Shown: in pieces, positions 1 through 11,802 of the stretch | Numbering within the stretch: position 1 is the stretch's first letter | Layout of the letters: every line of letters starts with the position of its first letter | Assembly: GCA_964036155.1 (NCBI GenBank) | Contig: OZ038422.1 | Span: 49,499,201-49,563,200, forward strand | Direction of reading: 5' to 3' | From: Diploscapter coronatus | Lineage: Eukaryota > Nematoda > Chromadorea > Rhabditida > Rhabditidae | DNA length: 64,000 nucleotides | Translations under genes and position numbers: made by a program | Notes under the pieces: model-generated | What the model saw: the letters and a program-made list of their open reading frames with translations, nothing else | Database searches by the model: none | What the model was told of the DNA's origin: nothing

Positions 1-608
1 TCTTTCCATGGTCGACATGCCCCATGATTGTGACGACGGGGGGTCGCTTGGCGAGTTCGGTCTCAGGAGCAGGTGGCTGAGGCAGAATGTCGTCGTCTGC
101 TTGCGACCTTTTATTCGAAGCAGGTCGCATCGCAACTCGCGGTTTGCAGCCAAAACCGGCCACGGCCTTGAGAATGAACTCCTGGTCGAGTGCCCTCTCT
201 TCCACGATCGAATCGAGCAATTTCGGGTTCAGATCCGTCAGAAAGTCTGTCAAATCGTTCATATCGACCTTCATTGTCTTCGCCAGTTCCCTGCAATTCT
301 TAAATTTAAAAAAAAAAAAATCGTCAATTTTCACGAACTGCGCAGTCATATCTGAGTAGATATCGATGTAGGGTTTCTCACTCTTCACGTTCTTGATCGC
401 GATTTCCTCCACGAACTTCCTTCGTGTTCGATTCTTCGCGTAAAACCTCGTCTGTTGCGCGCAGACGACTGCGAGAATTTGAAAATTAGAACATAAAATT
501 TTTGAAATTCATGTTGCAACCTGAAATGGGAATGAATTTGCTGGTGCTGGGCGTTGTAAGCAGAATCCTGAGCAGATTCGCCGATGCATTCCGACCGGCG
601 GGCAGCAT
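1..608 (-). CDS. MTIF2: Mitochondrial translation initiation factor IF-2, 5' part
   Basis: Minus-strand gene running off the left edge. Exons: 608-521, 468-339, 290-1, with 52-bp and 48-bp GT-AG introns. The start at 608 begins an Arg/Ser/Leu-rich N-terminus (MLPAGRNASANLLRILL) that looks like a mitochondrial presequence. Exon 2 joins exon 3 as DMTAQ|ELAKTM, matching the IF-2 N-domain pattern before the G domain. The last residues in the window read PPVVTIMGHVDHGK, the G1/P-loop of IF-2-type GTPases. The family carries fMet-tRNA to the mitochondrial small ribosomal subunit. The G2-G5 motifs and the C-terminal domains lie outside. A TTTTCAG acceptor at 614-616 sits 5 nt before the ATG. The reading through a T13 run at the exon 2-3 intron is also open, but the 48-bp intron gives the better family match. 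The identity is secure; only the exact start is inferred. Confidence 0.93.
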
Positions 609-616
609 TTCGCCTG

Positions 617-1561
617 AAAATTTTGAAAAATAATGGGAAAAAGCAGAAAATGGCAGAGATGAATTCCATCCAACGAACTTTCTGCAGTGGCTTAACAAAA
701 AGAACGACGTAAAATACTAACATGCAGAGCTAAAACTGCAGAGGAAGACTCTTTCAAAAATTCTCCCAAAACATTTATCCATTCAAATCAAAAGCCTTGC
801 CAAATTACATACACGCGGATGTTAACAACAATCATCGGCGGATATACACAAATTGATGATGATAACGAATAGTTAGATGTGTGATCCCAGAGATAAAACA
901 TATCAAATATCGTTAGCGAGTTGATACAACAAGATGGAGAAAATGTCATACAAAATCGCTAACGGAGAAAAATAAGAAAAGCTTGTCATTTTTAAATTAT
1001 TTATGATGGAATTAGTTGATTTTTGTATTTTTTGTAGAGTCCATGATTTTTTTTGCATCCTTCGAGATGTTTTCTGGGTTTGTTATGAAATTTTACGAAA
1101 AAAGTTACAACAACTTCTTTCAATTATAAACAGGTCATATAACGCGACGTGCCGTCGCTACAACACTTTTTTTTTTTAGATGTTTTTGCAGGGGTTTTTG
1201 CGTAAGTCACGGAAAAATCCCAACTTTTTAGATTTTTGTTTTAAAAATCGAAGAAAAAAATAGGAAAGATTCGGCAAACATAATAGAGTAGATGATTTGA
1301 AATGTAGTGAAAGAAGGGCATGGGTTAATGTAACGAAGAATTAATGATAACAAGAAACAACTCGGAAAAATTACAAAAGTCTAGCGAAATGAGCCCAAAA
1401 TGAAGATAAAACTTTTTCAACTTTAAGAAAGCCTGTGTAAGAACCATATTTGAATGAAAAATACCGAAAGAAAAAACACTAGCTTATGTATATGCTTGAA
1501 TGGGAAGTTGGCAGGTGAGAGAGGAATTGGGGATTGGAACGCACCGAAATTGAACACCGAA
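617..1561. other. Intergenic, no gene seen
   Basis: A/T-rich stretch between the start of the IF-2 gene and the 3' end of the ZNF277 homologue. It should hold the IF-2 promoter and the ZNF277 3' UTR. I see no coding exon, repeat or RNA gene in it. Confidence 0.5.
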
Positions 1562-4500
1562 TTATTTGGCTGCCGAGGGAGAGGTGGTGGTCGTCGTTTG
1601 CTCGTTCGAACTCAGTTCCTGTCGAGTTTGCTCTCCGATTTCCTCCAATTCAGGCAGGTCTTCGGCAATCACCTGAACAAAAATAATTTTTTTTCTCCAG
1701 AAATAAAAACAAATCAACCCTACCCCTTCAACAGTATTCTTCTTGCTCTCCTCGATGATGGCCTCGAATTTCTTGTGTTGTTCCTTCTCCCTTTTGCTTC
1801 TTTCCTCTGCGTCACTAGCTCCCTCACTCTCCTCGAGCATCGACTCGAGCATCCAGAGCAGGTGGTCGTTGCCGAACATGGGGACGAGGTGCTCCTCCGT
1901 GTCCCATGCAGCTGCATCGGGCAGGACGTGGAATGGCTTGTGCTCGACGAGGTGCCTGTTGCAGACCAAGGGGTTCTCGAAGTCGTGTCTCTGGCACTGC
2001 CAACAGGCTGCGTTGTAGTTCTGAAATCACCTACTGTATAACACTATCTCATACTCTCGAACAAACAGCACGCGTAAAATCAGGATATGCGAAAGAGGGG
2101 AAAGAGTAAAAACTCTAAATCCGTAATCCTTTGAATATCGATTTTTTCAACTCTAATTTTGAAATTTCGTCTAAATTCCATTAGCATTAAGATACGGCAT
2201 GTTCATGGTGTTTTTAGTGCTCTACAATGGAGACGCATAAATTAAAGACGTTTTTTCCCGTTGTTAAAAACATGATATTGTGCTGTGGATTTTCGCACTT
2301 CCATTAGTCTTACCTGTTTCCTGACGTAGTTGATGAACTTGAGTCGCTTGTAGAGGTCCAGGTTGTTGTCTTTGATCAGTTTGAGGAGGTCGAGTTCGTG
2401 GGTTTCCTGGAAAAATAGTCCAATTTTGCAAGGTTTAATTTTCGAACCTTCATATGTTCTAGCAGCGCCTTGCAGGTCTCCTCACTCTGATCGCAGACCA
2501 GACAGAGCACCCTGGTATCGTCCAAATCCACGTTGTCCTCCTGCCATTCGTGCCACGAATTGTCTTTCTCTTCTTCTTCATCGTCGGATTCGGGGTGTGG
2601 CTTGACCGTCTCATCCGGATCGTCTGAAATCATTTGAACATTTGAATTTTTGAAATTCAATTTTATATTTTCATCCTTTATAATTCTTAAATTTCATGAA
2701 TATACCGTACCTGCAGGGTCCTCAGCCAGCACGTCGAGCCATCGCTTTCCCAATTCCAGATAGTTGATGATGTAGAACTTGTCATAGTAGTGATTTTTCG
2801 GATTCACCTGAAATCGCCATTCTTCTTTTCCCGACTTGAAAGAATATACGGGGGTAGGTCGCAGGAGCGAAATTTAATGACTTCATAATTGGAGAATTGG
2901 AAAATTCAAGGCTAGGAAATAGCAAGAAAGAGTGAAAAGAGATAAAATACAAGAGGGTGAGGATGATTTAGAGCTAAAAAATACAAGAGATACAAAATTG
3001 TGAAGGAAATATAATAGGGAGTAGGTCGCACGACCATCCTGACTTAAGTCCCCCCTAGGTCTGCTTTTTCTCAATAAAAATATAAAATTCTAACCTCTCT
3101 ATGGTTCCTCTTCCTCATGTGGTCCATGAGCGTGTTCCTGTCCTGGAATGTCTTCTCGCAGTAGATGCACTCGTTCCTAAAATCATATTATTGTTTTTGT
3201 TTTCAATTTTTAATTTGCTTTCATCCTATTTCAAAATGCTAGTAAATTTTAACATGTAGAGATCAAACCCAAGTTTTTGTTCTCATTTTGATGAGTGTGT
3301 ACCTGATGAGTTTCTCCTTGAGATGCTCAATATACTCGGTGACGAAGACGAGATTGTCAGGACTGCCCAGATTGAGGTGGTGGATCATGTACAGATGATG
3401 GATGATCTTGGAACGATTGCCCCTGGCAGTGTATCTGCAGAAGATGCACTGCAGTTGGAATGTGGAGTCCTCTCGTTCTCTCTCAAATTAGAACATATTC
3501 GGTCTTTCTCTTTCGAATGATTACTGCACCTGCTGACAAGACAGTGCCTCTTCGAGTCTCCTCATCGCGAGTCTCTGTCTGAGGGAGTAGTCCTCAGACA
3601 GTGCCTCGGACATGTTGTAGAAGTAGTCAGTTATTCCAAAATAGGGACTGCCTTGCTGCACCTCCACTGTCGGGAAGATCTTGTCGATGCTCTCCTTCGC
3701 GAAGCGCTGGCGCCAATACTCGATGTATCTGGAAAATCAGCTATTTTACGGATCCCTAGAAAATTCACCAATTTCATTTAGAAGAGTGGGTTATTTCTAC
3801 AAGAAACCGCATTTTTCTTGAAAGTAATGACTTTTCTACTCTTTTGTGTCCCACGATCTGCCATGCCTAATACTCGGAGAAAACAACGCAAAATGGAGAT
3901 ACTGTGTGAAAACGAGAAGAAAAGAGGATCTCGTTGGAACTTTTCTTCCGTTTTCACTCTTGGCTTGCCGTGATTCTACATTCATTATCTTTTTCCATCT
4001 CCCTCTCACTCTTTCCTAAAAGAGTAGGTGTGGATTGCAAATGCTAATTTTGCCACCTTTTCGGATCAACAATCAGATTCATCTCGGACACGACGATCTT
4101 GTGCTCGATAAGGAGATGCTCAGCGAAGTCGTTAATCTGGTCGGGCAGGTCGAAGAACTGCAGGCAGGACAGACACATCGTGGGACCGCCCCATTTGGGC
4201 GAGTATCCGACTATGGGCACAGTGCCTGACAGAGTGCGGATTCGGCCTCTGGGAATGGCCAGATTCATCTTCTGCGGCTGTCTGGGACGGCTGGAGTCGT
4301 CGTCCGAGTCGCTGAATGGCTCGTCCAATTCGTCTGAAAAATAAGCTCATTGTTAGAAAGGCAATCGAGTTTCTTACATTCATCCGAACAGGCATATCCC
4401 TCTCCGCTCTCCTGCGACAGAGTCCTTGTCGAGTATCTCTGCGATCTCTTGCTGCTGCTGCCGCTTTGCGAATTCGAGCTTCTGGTCCTCTGTTTCTGTT

Positions 4501-5282
4501 CGTCTTTCCCTCCTTTTCCTCCTCCTCCTCCTTCGCTCGGTTTGTTTCCTGCAGACGCGCCTCCCTGGCTCAGCGACTTCCTCTGTGACCATTCCTGAAT
4601 CCATTGAATGTGTGTCGTTGCGCATAAAAGCAGATTTGCAACTTTTCGAACTGCGATCAGTCAAATGAAACAAGATAGTGTGCCTTATCGAGAGAGAGAA
4701 AAAGAACATGCTTTCTTTTCGTCTCGAAAATATGCACTATCTCGTTCATGCGGTTAACCACCGTTCGAAAAGCTGAAAGTCTGCATAAGATTTTTGCGCG
4801 CAACGATTGTTCTTCAATTCATTTTTGGATTCGTCTTTTATTCTAACCTTTCTCCTGCTCTGATTCTGATTCTGATTCTGCTGTCCCTGTGCTTTGTTCT
4901 GCTCCTTTTTCTCCCCATTGGACTGGCTGTTGTGTCTGCTGCCACTGCGAGAAGACTCTTTCCTCTCCCTCTGCTGCTGCTGCTGCTGCTGCTGATTCTG
5001 GTTGGCTGCAGCCGAAGAGCGACGTCGCTCATTTCTGTTGTCATTCTGGAGATGAGCATCGTCATCATCAGGCCGTATTATTTCAATGATACATACCCTC
5101 GGTTGACTGTCGCTCTTCCTGTTCTGCCTTTGCTGCTGCTGCTGTTTGTTATCTTCAGTCTGTTGTTTCTCCTTGTCTTTGTCCTTGTTATCGTGCAGAT
5201 TTTCCTTGCTTTCGGGAGCTGTGTGTTGCGTGTCCCCGCAGCCTCCCTTGTCAGGAGCTACGGTTTCAGCTGTAGATGACAT
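1562..5282 (-). CDS. ZNF277: ZNF277-family C2H2 zinc-finger protein
   Basis: Exons: 5282-5097, 5045-4848, 4594-4378, 4333-4057, 3728-3530, 3481-3303, 3176-3095, 2807-2711, 2623-2448, 2406-2314, 2020-1724, 1672-1562. They total 2112 nt, exactly 703 codons plus a stop. Conserved blocks in order: CLSCLQFFDLP with EHLLIEHKIVVSEMNLI, YIEYWRQRF, CIFCRYTARGNRS with SPDNLVF, CIYCEKTFQDRNTLMDHMRK, the family hallmark NPKNHYYDKFYIINYLELGK, CLVCDQSEETCKALLEHMK, and ACWQCQRHDFENPLVCNRHL. These are ZNF277-type degenerate fingers, found in a nuclear and cytosolic protein linked to ribosomal protein uS5 and Polycomb. The N-terminal ~200 residues are a species-specific Gln/Asn/Arg/Ser low-complexity region with a poly-Q run, making the protein longer than vertebrate ZNF277 (about 450 aa). 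The 51-bp intron at 5046-5096 is in frame either way, so its use is uncertain. An acceptor at 5287-5289 lies 4 nt before the ATG. Confidence 0.92.
4969..5001 (-). repeat. CAG (poly-Gln) triplet repeat in the ZNF277 N-terminal exon
   Basis: Plus strand shows about nine CTG units in a row, read as CAG (Gln) on the coding strand, followed by more interrupted CAG/CAA codons. A second shorter run lies near 5131-5150. Such runs often vary in length between individuals. Confidence 0.8.
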
Positions 5283-5289
5283 TTTTCTG

Positions 5290-6682
5290 AAAAAAAATGA
5301 TAGTAATTTTCAAATTTTTTTTGTTGTTGAAAATATGGCCTTCTGTATTTTTATCCCTAAGTTACCCTTACTCTCTTGTGGTTTTCATCCTCTTTTCTGG
5401 AAAATAGCAAGGAGAAGAGAAAAAGCGGGTAAAAAGCTACAAGAGATAAGGATAACTTCTCAGAGAAGTTTTGGCGTCGATCATGGCCGCCGAAATTACA
5501 TCGGCGCGGCAGCCGCCTGGAAGGCGCCAATCTCTCTCCTAATTAGGGGTAAAAACACAAGAGACCGAAAATGTACCCTTGTCGGAGCGCAGCTCACCAC
5601 TCCCAGCAAGAATTGGGGGCCAAATTTGAGTCGACTCTGCCCTGGAATCGAGCTGCCGGACCCGTCGTCGTGACTCGAGGATCCAAATCAGTGATCCCAG
5701 TTGCAGGGGGGACTGCAATTCAAACATTACATGTGCTCAAACAGTCATGAAAACGGCACACATTATGAAATGAGTTTCATAAAATCTCGATTCAGACAAT
5801 GAAAACAGAAATGGGAGTCGGCAGAAAGGACACGTGAAAGCAGTCGAATGATGGAGAGAAGAAGAGCACGAAAGAGGAGAGAAAGTGGTGAAATGAAGAG
5901 AGAGAGATAGAGATAAGGAAGGGAAGAGAGGAAAGGGGCAGAAATCGATGGCAAATGCAGTGCAGAAGAGCGTGCAGAGTAGGGTGGAAGAGAATGCTAG
6001 CAGGTGGGAAGAGCAAAGAGGGTGTTTACCTAAAAACGGACAGGCGCAGATAGAGATATGGGTGATCATTGTAAATCTCACCCGGATAAATCAAATCTCT
6101 AAAACCCCTCGTTTTCCCTTCTTTTCACTACACATTTGGCAAACATTGGGTTTCATCGCCAATTCATTTGGCAAATTCAATTTTCGCGAGATTAAAAAAG
6201 TGGAGAGTGGGATATCGATTTTCAGAAAATGAAACAAGCGTGAAAAAATCTAGAGATAACTTACATTTGTGCTAGGAGTTGGAACCTAAAAAGTGAGCGG
6301 GCCTAGAAAAATAGGTTCAACGTGAGAAAATCGAAATCAATCGAGTGATCATACGGTTTATGTCTGCCTTCTTTCCTATCTGTCTTCCAGTTGAGAGTCG
6401 AAGTCACGAGGGCCGGCCATTTTGTGTAGACAACGGCACTCTTCCCTGTGTACGTTTCTCTGCTCCCTCTCTTTTTCATACGCTATCCAACTTTTCATTT
6501 TCACGTGCTACCACCTCACACAACATTGAGACTCTGAGACGGGCAGACAAACAAATTTGAAGGAAAAAGACACATTCTCGATTTCTGATCTGATTATTGC
6601 ATCATCCCAGAATAAATTTATTTAAACCCGAACATAAGAATCGGAAGTGAGAGGTGGACTTCATCTAGAAACCTGTGAAGAT
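5290..6682. other. Intergenic region between ZNF277 start and MTHFD end
   Basis: No convincing exon on either strand. There is a locally GC-rich patch around 5465-5530 and purine-rich tracts (5850-5935), which generate long antisense Ser/Leu reading frames. It should contain the ZNF277 promoter and the MTHFD 3' UTR. Confidence 0.45.
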
Positions 6683-8319
6683 CTACTTCTGATTATGTTT
6701 GTGATGATGTCCGATGCGTCTCCTGATGGCCTGATGCACGGTGTTTTGAATGAGCATGGCGACAGTCATTGGGCCCACGCCTCCAGGCACAGGGGTGATG
6801 AAACTTGCCACCTAAAGTAGTAACAATTACATCGTTAGTCTATCATTGATGGTGATAATGATAAAACCCTACCTGTTTTGCAGCCTCGAAGTCAACATCC
6901 CCGTACAGTTTATTCTTGGTCGTCCCATCAGCCTGTTCGATCGGTTCCACATTTATGCCGCAGTCGATTACAACCGCGCCTGGCTTGATCCAATCACCTG
7001 AGACGGAAAAAGATATCTTCTAATAGGAAAATCATTCTCGCCTTTAACAAAATGCTTCTTCCCAATTGCCACAATGAGAATGTCTGCCCTCCTACAGTGT
7101 TCCTCGATCTTCTGAGTCTTGGAGTGACAGACAGTGACGGTGGCGTGGTGCCAGAGGAAGAGTTGGGCGGCTGGGGCTCCGACGATCTTGGATCTGCCCA
7201 GAACGACCACATGCTTCCCAGCCACGAAGTGGGGATCGCCTAAATGATGAAATGGTAAAATGATGTAAGCTAAGATGATGAAATAATTTCCGAGACTGAT
7301 GTAACAAGGGTGTATATCGTTGCGCACCAAAATAAATGATGCATCTTGCTATAGATGGGCATCTCACCCTACCAAACCCTACCCTATCCCTAAAGCATTA
7401 CCTTAAATTCATAGCCTAAATTAGGCAAACAGTTCATGATACTTGGGAAATTCGAATAACCTTGTGTAGATATGATAGTTCAATTTTTGTAAGTTTCCTC
7501 TCGGATTATATCTTATTGGTCAGTTTATGGTTAGTGCATGATAGATCGCAAAAAAAACTTATTGATAAATATGCCAACACCTTAGTTATTGCAAAACAAG
7601 TCTGTTGCGCAACAATACACTTCGGTGCGTAAAGACCACTTCCCATGCAACAACAATACATACCTGTAGCTCTCTGAACCAAATGCAGACATCCATAGGG
7701 AGTGCAGGGGAAGATCGTGTTTGACAATTCTCCCCTCAGTAATCTGCCTGCATTCTCACGAGTCAATCCATCCACGTCCTTAAACCCTATCTCATCTTTA
7801 AAAGAGAATTTCATATTTCCTTGCCTTGACATGTTTGATCCTGTCAATGATGGCATCAGTATCTACCGGGTTGACGCAGTCCAGAGGCAGTTGCACGAGG
7901 ATTCCATCTACCTCATCGTCATCATTCAATTCATCGATCTTCTTCTCGAGTTCCTCCTTAAATAATTTACCCAAGTTACTATTTAGCCATTCAACTAAAT
8001 CCACCTGAGTAATAGTGCTTGGTAGTTTATGCAGTTTAGACTTAACACCGACATCCGAGGCTCGTTTGATCTTCGCGTTGATGTAGACAGTGGAGTCGCT
8101 TCTGTCTCCGACCTAAGTTCAAAGTTGAATTCCAAGCGCTTTAACTTCAAATACCTGGACAATGGCCAGTGCGGCTTCGAAGTCGGGATGAGTTTCTCTG
8201 GCGGATTTAATCTGAAACCTAGTCATTTAGAAATAGCTTAAATCCAGATCCACCTGCTGAGAGACCCTTTCGTTGACTTCCTTGGAAATCTCGTTGCCTG
8301 AAATCAACTGAGCCACCAT
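6683..8319 (-). CDS. MTHFD: Methylenetetrahydrofolate dehydrogenase/cyclohydrolase, single-module form
   Basis: Exons: 8319-8254, 8211-8155, 8112-8005, 7956-7825, 7778-7664, 7239-7042, 6997-6873, 6811-6683; 930 nt, 309 aa. It interconverts methylene-, methenyl- and formyl-tetrahydrofolate in one-carbon metabolism. Family motifs: [18 protein letters not shown], with the active-site Tyr and Lys of the YxxxK motif; [45 protein letters not shown], the nucleotide-binding loop; [10 protein letters not shown]; and [15 protein letters not shown] near the C-terminus. There is no formyl-THF synthetase domain, and no mitochondrial presequence is evident before [12 protein letters not shown], so a cytosolic stand-alone DC enzyme is likely. 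Two introns are GC-AG: 7779-7824 (AAG|GCAAGG) and 6998-7041 (AAAG|GCGAGA). An acceptor at 8346-8348 precedes the ATG by 26 nt. Its first three exons are copied at 15691-16005. Confidence 0.93.
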
Positions 8320-8348
8320 TTCAATGACCGGCTATGGGTGCTGATCTG

Positions 8349-9010
8349 CAAATATTGCTACTTATGAACAGAGTATCAATCGAATACAATAATAACGGAC
8401 GAAGATGATAAACAAATGAATACTGAAGTGAATGGGAGGAGATAGCATCTGCAACTATGTCGAACAAACTGTGTAAACAATGAAAGTGTCAATCTATTTC
8501 CATTTATGGACAATTTCCAAGAAAACGATCAAAACGATCACTTGCTTAATTCCCTTTGAAGGCCGAAACACACCACAAGACTTATCAAGTAGTCGCCATT
8601 TTATGACGAAAAATGGTATGATTTCCATGAAATACGATGATTTGGCATGATCTTACAAAGTTTAAGAGATCAAAGTAATAGAATGAAGGAGATGTGGAGG
8701 ATGAGTGAATAGCACTGCTATGTCAAAGTCAGCCTTATCTAAAACATCTCTGACCTTCTCGTCTCTAATCTTATGTTTTATGTATCGATTCCTTTCCCAC
8801 CCTCTATACAATGAGAACCAGGGAACCAGCCCTTCAGGCACGAATTATCAATTCATGAGGATTCACTTTCAATTCCAACAAAAACTACAATTGCATATCA
8901 CACTACATGCAATACACAAATCTCCCATTGAGAATATACAAATTTATTAGATTACTAAATTATTAGATCGTTATTAAAAAGACAAGGACGTAAGCTTCGT
9001 TGAATTTAAT
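8349..9010. other. MTHFD upstream region, no gene seen
   Basis: Non-coding as far as I can tell. It lies between the MTHFD start and the cathepsin-like 3' fragment and is copied almost unchanged at 16035-16978, apart from a 275-bp insertion there. Confidence 0.45.
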
Positions 9011-9204
9011 TTAAACCTTGGCCATACCTGAAATTTTAAACATTTTTATCGAAAGTACCAGAACAAAATTATGAACTACACTACGGAAAGCTAGGGAATC
9101 GAAATTTCTAAGAACCTACCGGCGACGATGGCGTGTTCGATTCCACACTCGTTGGTGCCTCTGAGGATTCGGAAATAGTATGTAGTGTTAGAAGAAGATG
9201 GTGA
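9011..9204 (-). pseudogene. 3' fragment of a cathepsin-like (C1A) cysteine protease
   Basis: Two minus-strand pieces, about 9204-9120 and 9027-9011, joined across a GT-AG intron. The first reads YFRILRGTNECGIEHAIVAG, the typical C-terminal stretch of papain-family (cathepsin B/L-like) proteases. The second supplies GMAKV and a stop codon, in the position of the family's usual C-terminal residues. I find no upstream exon with the catalytic Cys, His or Asn motifs, so this is most likely a truncated remnant. The same fragment is present in the right duplication copy at 16979-17172. The 5' limit of the first piece is uncertain. Confidence 0.7.
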
Positions 9205-9593
9205 AATGTTCTTATTCTATCCCACACTATTTTGCTAGTTTCAAAGTAGCGGTTGCGAATTTTTCAACTTCCCAAAATATTTGATTTTAACTGCAAGTAG
9301 ATTAGAATTAAAACTAAATTGTTTTCCTTGTAATCAGGGCTGCCCACAAATATTGTACAGGTGCAGAGTTTTTCTTTGACCACTGAGAAAAGATGTGCAA
9401 ACGGGTACGAAAAACTTGTACTCTTCTATAGATGATAGGTACAGAAATTTCGTATTTACCAAGTTCGGATACGATTTTTCAGTACCTGTGGGCATCTCTA
9501 CTTGTAATTGAATTCGAATATTTAGAGCGTTGATTCACTTAAGGATAAGCTCAAAACGATCGTATCCAGCTTGAATAATTTCGAACAAAACCT

Positions 9594-9710
9594 GTTGTGG
9601 TATTCTTTGCTGCTAACTGCGAGCTCACCGTTAAGATAGTTAAAGGTCATTGTTAAAAATTTTAACGGCGACCTTTAACTCGCAGTTATCAAGCAAAGAA
9701 TACCACCACA
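9594..9710. repeat. Small inverted-repeat element
   Basis: The ends TTGTGGTATTCTTTGCT and its near-complement AGCAAAGAATACCACCA enclose a foldback of about 117 bp that also pairs internally (CTAACTGCGAG with CTCGCAGTTA). It looks like a MITE. It is shared by both duplication copies (17562-17678), so it predates the duplication. Confidence 0.6.
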
Positions 9711-10240
9711 AAAAAAAATTAATTCGCAAATTTTCTAGAATTTTTTTTTTGAAGATTTTGGCGAAGTTGTCTTCCTTGACTTTGTTTGCACGGAGTGGGT
9801 GGAGCTTGCGATCTCTAGATATAGGAAATGTTTATTTAAAAATAACTACAGGTTCAAATATTTATAATATATCTAATAAAATCAAGCAGACTAAGAATAT
9901 GTAACTAAATATGTTAACTAAACGGGATTAATATTATTATGAATAATAAAAATTTTTGTGAAATCTGAAGTTACTCAAAAAGGCATGCAAGTTTTCTGCA
10001 AACCTATAGAAATTGCATACCTTTTAAAGCTAATGATACATAAAAAAAGAATATGATAACAATTTTGGTAAAATTGGAAAAAAAAACAATGAAGTTACTC
10101 GATAATTATGAAAATGATCATAAAATCAGATAGATATTTTCATAATATTAAGCGAAACAATTGGCATAGTTTTAAAAATAGGATAAAATATAGAAACGAA
10201 AAAGCGCTGCCTCTTCTCCTTAATCAGAAACTTTAGTGCC

Positions 10241-11071
10241 TAAATTATTAAAAAATTTAAATATTTTACATCAATTCTTCTCTCTTACTTGCTTTTGATG
10301 TGTCTTCGCAGCCCGCCCTTGTCAGCATATTCCTTCTGACATACTGGACATTGGATTTTGGTACTGTTTGGGTCGTGCCTAAATTATTAAAACATTTTAA
10401 TATTTGACACCAATTCTTTTCTTACTTCTCTTTGATGTGTTGTTGCAGCCCGCCCTTGTTAGCATATTCCTTCTGACACACTGGACATTGGATTTTGGTA
10501 CTGTTTGGGCCGTGCCTAAATTATTAAAACATTTTAATATTTGACACCAATTCTTCTCTCTTACTTGCTTTTGATGTGGTCTTGCAGCTGGTCCTTGCGG
10601 GTATATTCCTTCTGACACACTGGACATTGGATTTTGGTACTGTTTGGGTCGTGCCTAAATTATTAAAACATTTTAATATTTGACACCAATTCTTTTCTTA
10701 CTTCTCTTTGATGTGTTGTTGCAGCCCGCCCTTGTTAGCATATTCCTTCTGACACACTGGACATTGGATTTTGGTACTGTTTGGGCCGTGCCTAAATTAT
10801 TAAAACATTTTAATATTTGACACCAATTCTTCTCTCTTACTTGCTTTTGATGTGGTCTTGCAGCTGGTCCTTGCGGGTATATTCCTTCTGACACACTGGA
10901 CATTGGATTTTGGTACTGTTTGGGTCGTGCCTAAATTATTAAAACATTTTAATATTTGACACCAATTCTTCTCTCTTACTTGCTTTTGATGTGGTCTTGC
11001 AGCTGGTCCTTGCGGGTATATTCTTTCTGACATATTTGACATTGGAATTTGGTACTGTTTGGGTCGTGCCT
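10241..11071 (-). repeat. 138-bp tandem exon-intron repeats of zinc-finger units
   Basis: Each unit is a 90-nt finger exon plus a 48-nt intron. Units at 10426-10654 and 10702-10930 are identical pairs, giving a 276-bp higher-order repeat (finger types GGL then KDQL). The array grew by recent duplication of two-finger blocks. Confidence 0.88.
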
Positions 11072-11241
11072 AAATTATTAAAAAATTTTAATATTTTACA
11101 TCAATTTTTCTCCTACTTCTTCATATGTCTTGTCAGATTTTTCTTGAGATCAAATTCTTTTTGACACTTTGGACATTTCAATTTCTCTCTCTTTGGATTG
11201 TGCCTGAAAATATCAAATTATTGCATATTTATTCCAATTAA

Positions 11242-11470
11242 GAGTGTATTTGTAAGACCCGAACAGCCTCTTAAGAAAACTCGGATTTCAAAAAAAAAAA
11301 AAAAAAGTCCTACAAATTGGGATTTGACCATAGAGGTGGATACCCCTATGGGTCCTAATCACAAAATCAAGGAGATTAGGACCTATAGGGGTATCCACCT
11401 CTATGATCAAATCATGAGTTATGAGACTTTTCAAATCCGAAAGTTGTTCGAGTCTTACAAATACACTCTC
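11242..11470. mobile_element. 229-bp foldback MITE with TTAA duplication
   Basis: Starts GAGTGTATTTGTAAGAC and ends with GTCTTACAAATACACTCTC. A near-perfect inner hairpin surrounds GGATACCCCTATGGGTCCTA. TTAA flanks both ends (11238-11241 and 11471-11474). It sits in an intron of zinc-finger gene A, directly after the splice donor of the frameshifted exon. Its inner motif, a 'tatgggtcctaatcacaaaa'-like stretch, resembles the larger foldback elements at 25793 and 51842. Confidence 0.8.
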
Positions 11471-11743
11471 TTAACATACTTCGCTTGCATGTGCTTGTGC
11501 AGTGTGATTTTTTTGTATAAACCCCTGTCCACACTTGTCGCATTCGTGGTCTTTCTGGGCAGTGTGCCTGAAACTACTAAATTTCTCCATATTTATTCCA
11601 ATTATACGTTTTTATGTGGTCGTTAAGAATGCCTAGTTTTGCAAACGCCTTTCCACATTCTTTGCACTTGTATTGTTTCTCGCCTGTGTGCCTGAAAATA
11701 TTTATCTTATTTAAATTAAATCGAATTAGCTTAATATTGAGTG

Positions 11744-11802
11744 CAGAGTTGAGACGAAATTTCGATTTCGAATTTTCAAATTTCAATTTCGTCTCAGCTC
11801 TG
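11744..11802. mobile_element. 59-bp hAT-like MITE with 8-bp target duplication
   Basis: Terminal repeats CAGAGTTGAGACGAAATT and its complement ending CTCTG. Flanked by ATTGAGTG (11736-11743) and ATTGAGCG (11803-11810). The paralogous site near 19775 has a single ATTGAGTG and no insert, so the empty site supports insertion after duplication. Confidence 0.82.

Noticed and set aside
1454..2041. 195-codon plus-strand protein
   Set aside because: Antisense of the last two ZNF277 exons and their intron.
4316..5673. Plus-strand hydrophobic or Ser-rich frames opposite the ZNF277 exons
   Set aside because: Shadows of CAG/AGA-rich coding sequence on the other strand; no family match.
5737..6081. Minus-strand frames rich in Ser, Leu, Phe
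   Set aside because: Produced by a purine-rich plus-strand tract; no splice-consistent exon or homology.
8029..8241. Plus-strand 70-aa frame present twice (also 15715-15927)
   Set aside because: Antisense of MTHFD exons 2-3; its repetition is due to the segmental duplication.
10241..11071. Regular ~48-bp spacers between repeats, resembling a CRISPR array
   Set aside because: The repeats are zinc-finger exons and the spacers are near-identical introns; the genome is animal.
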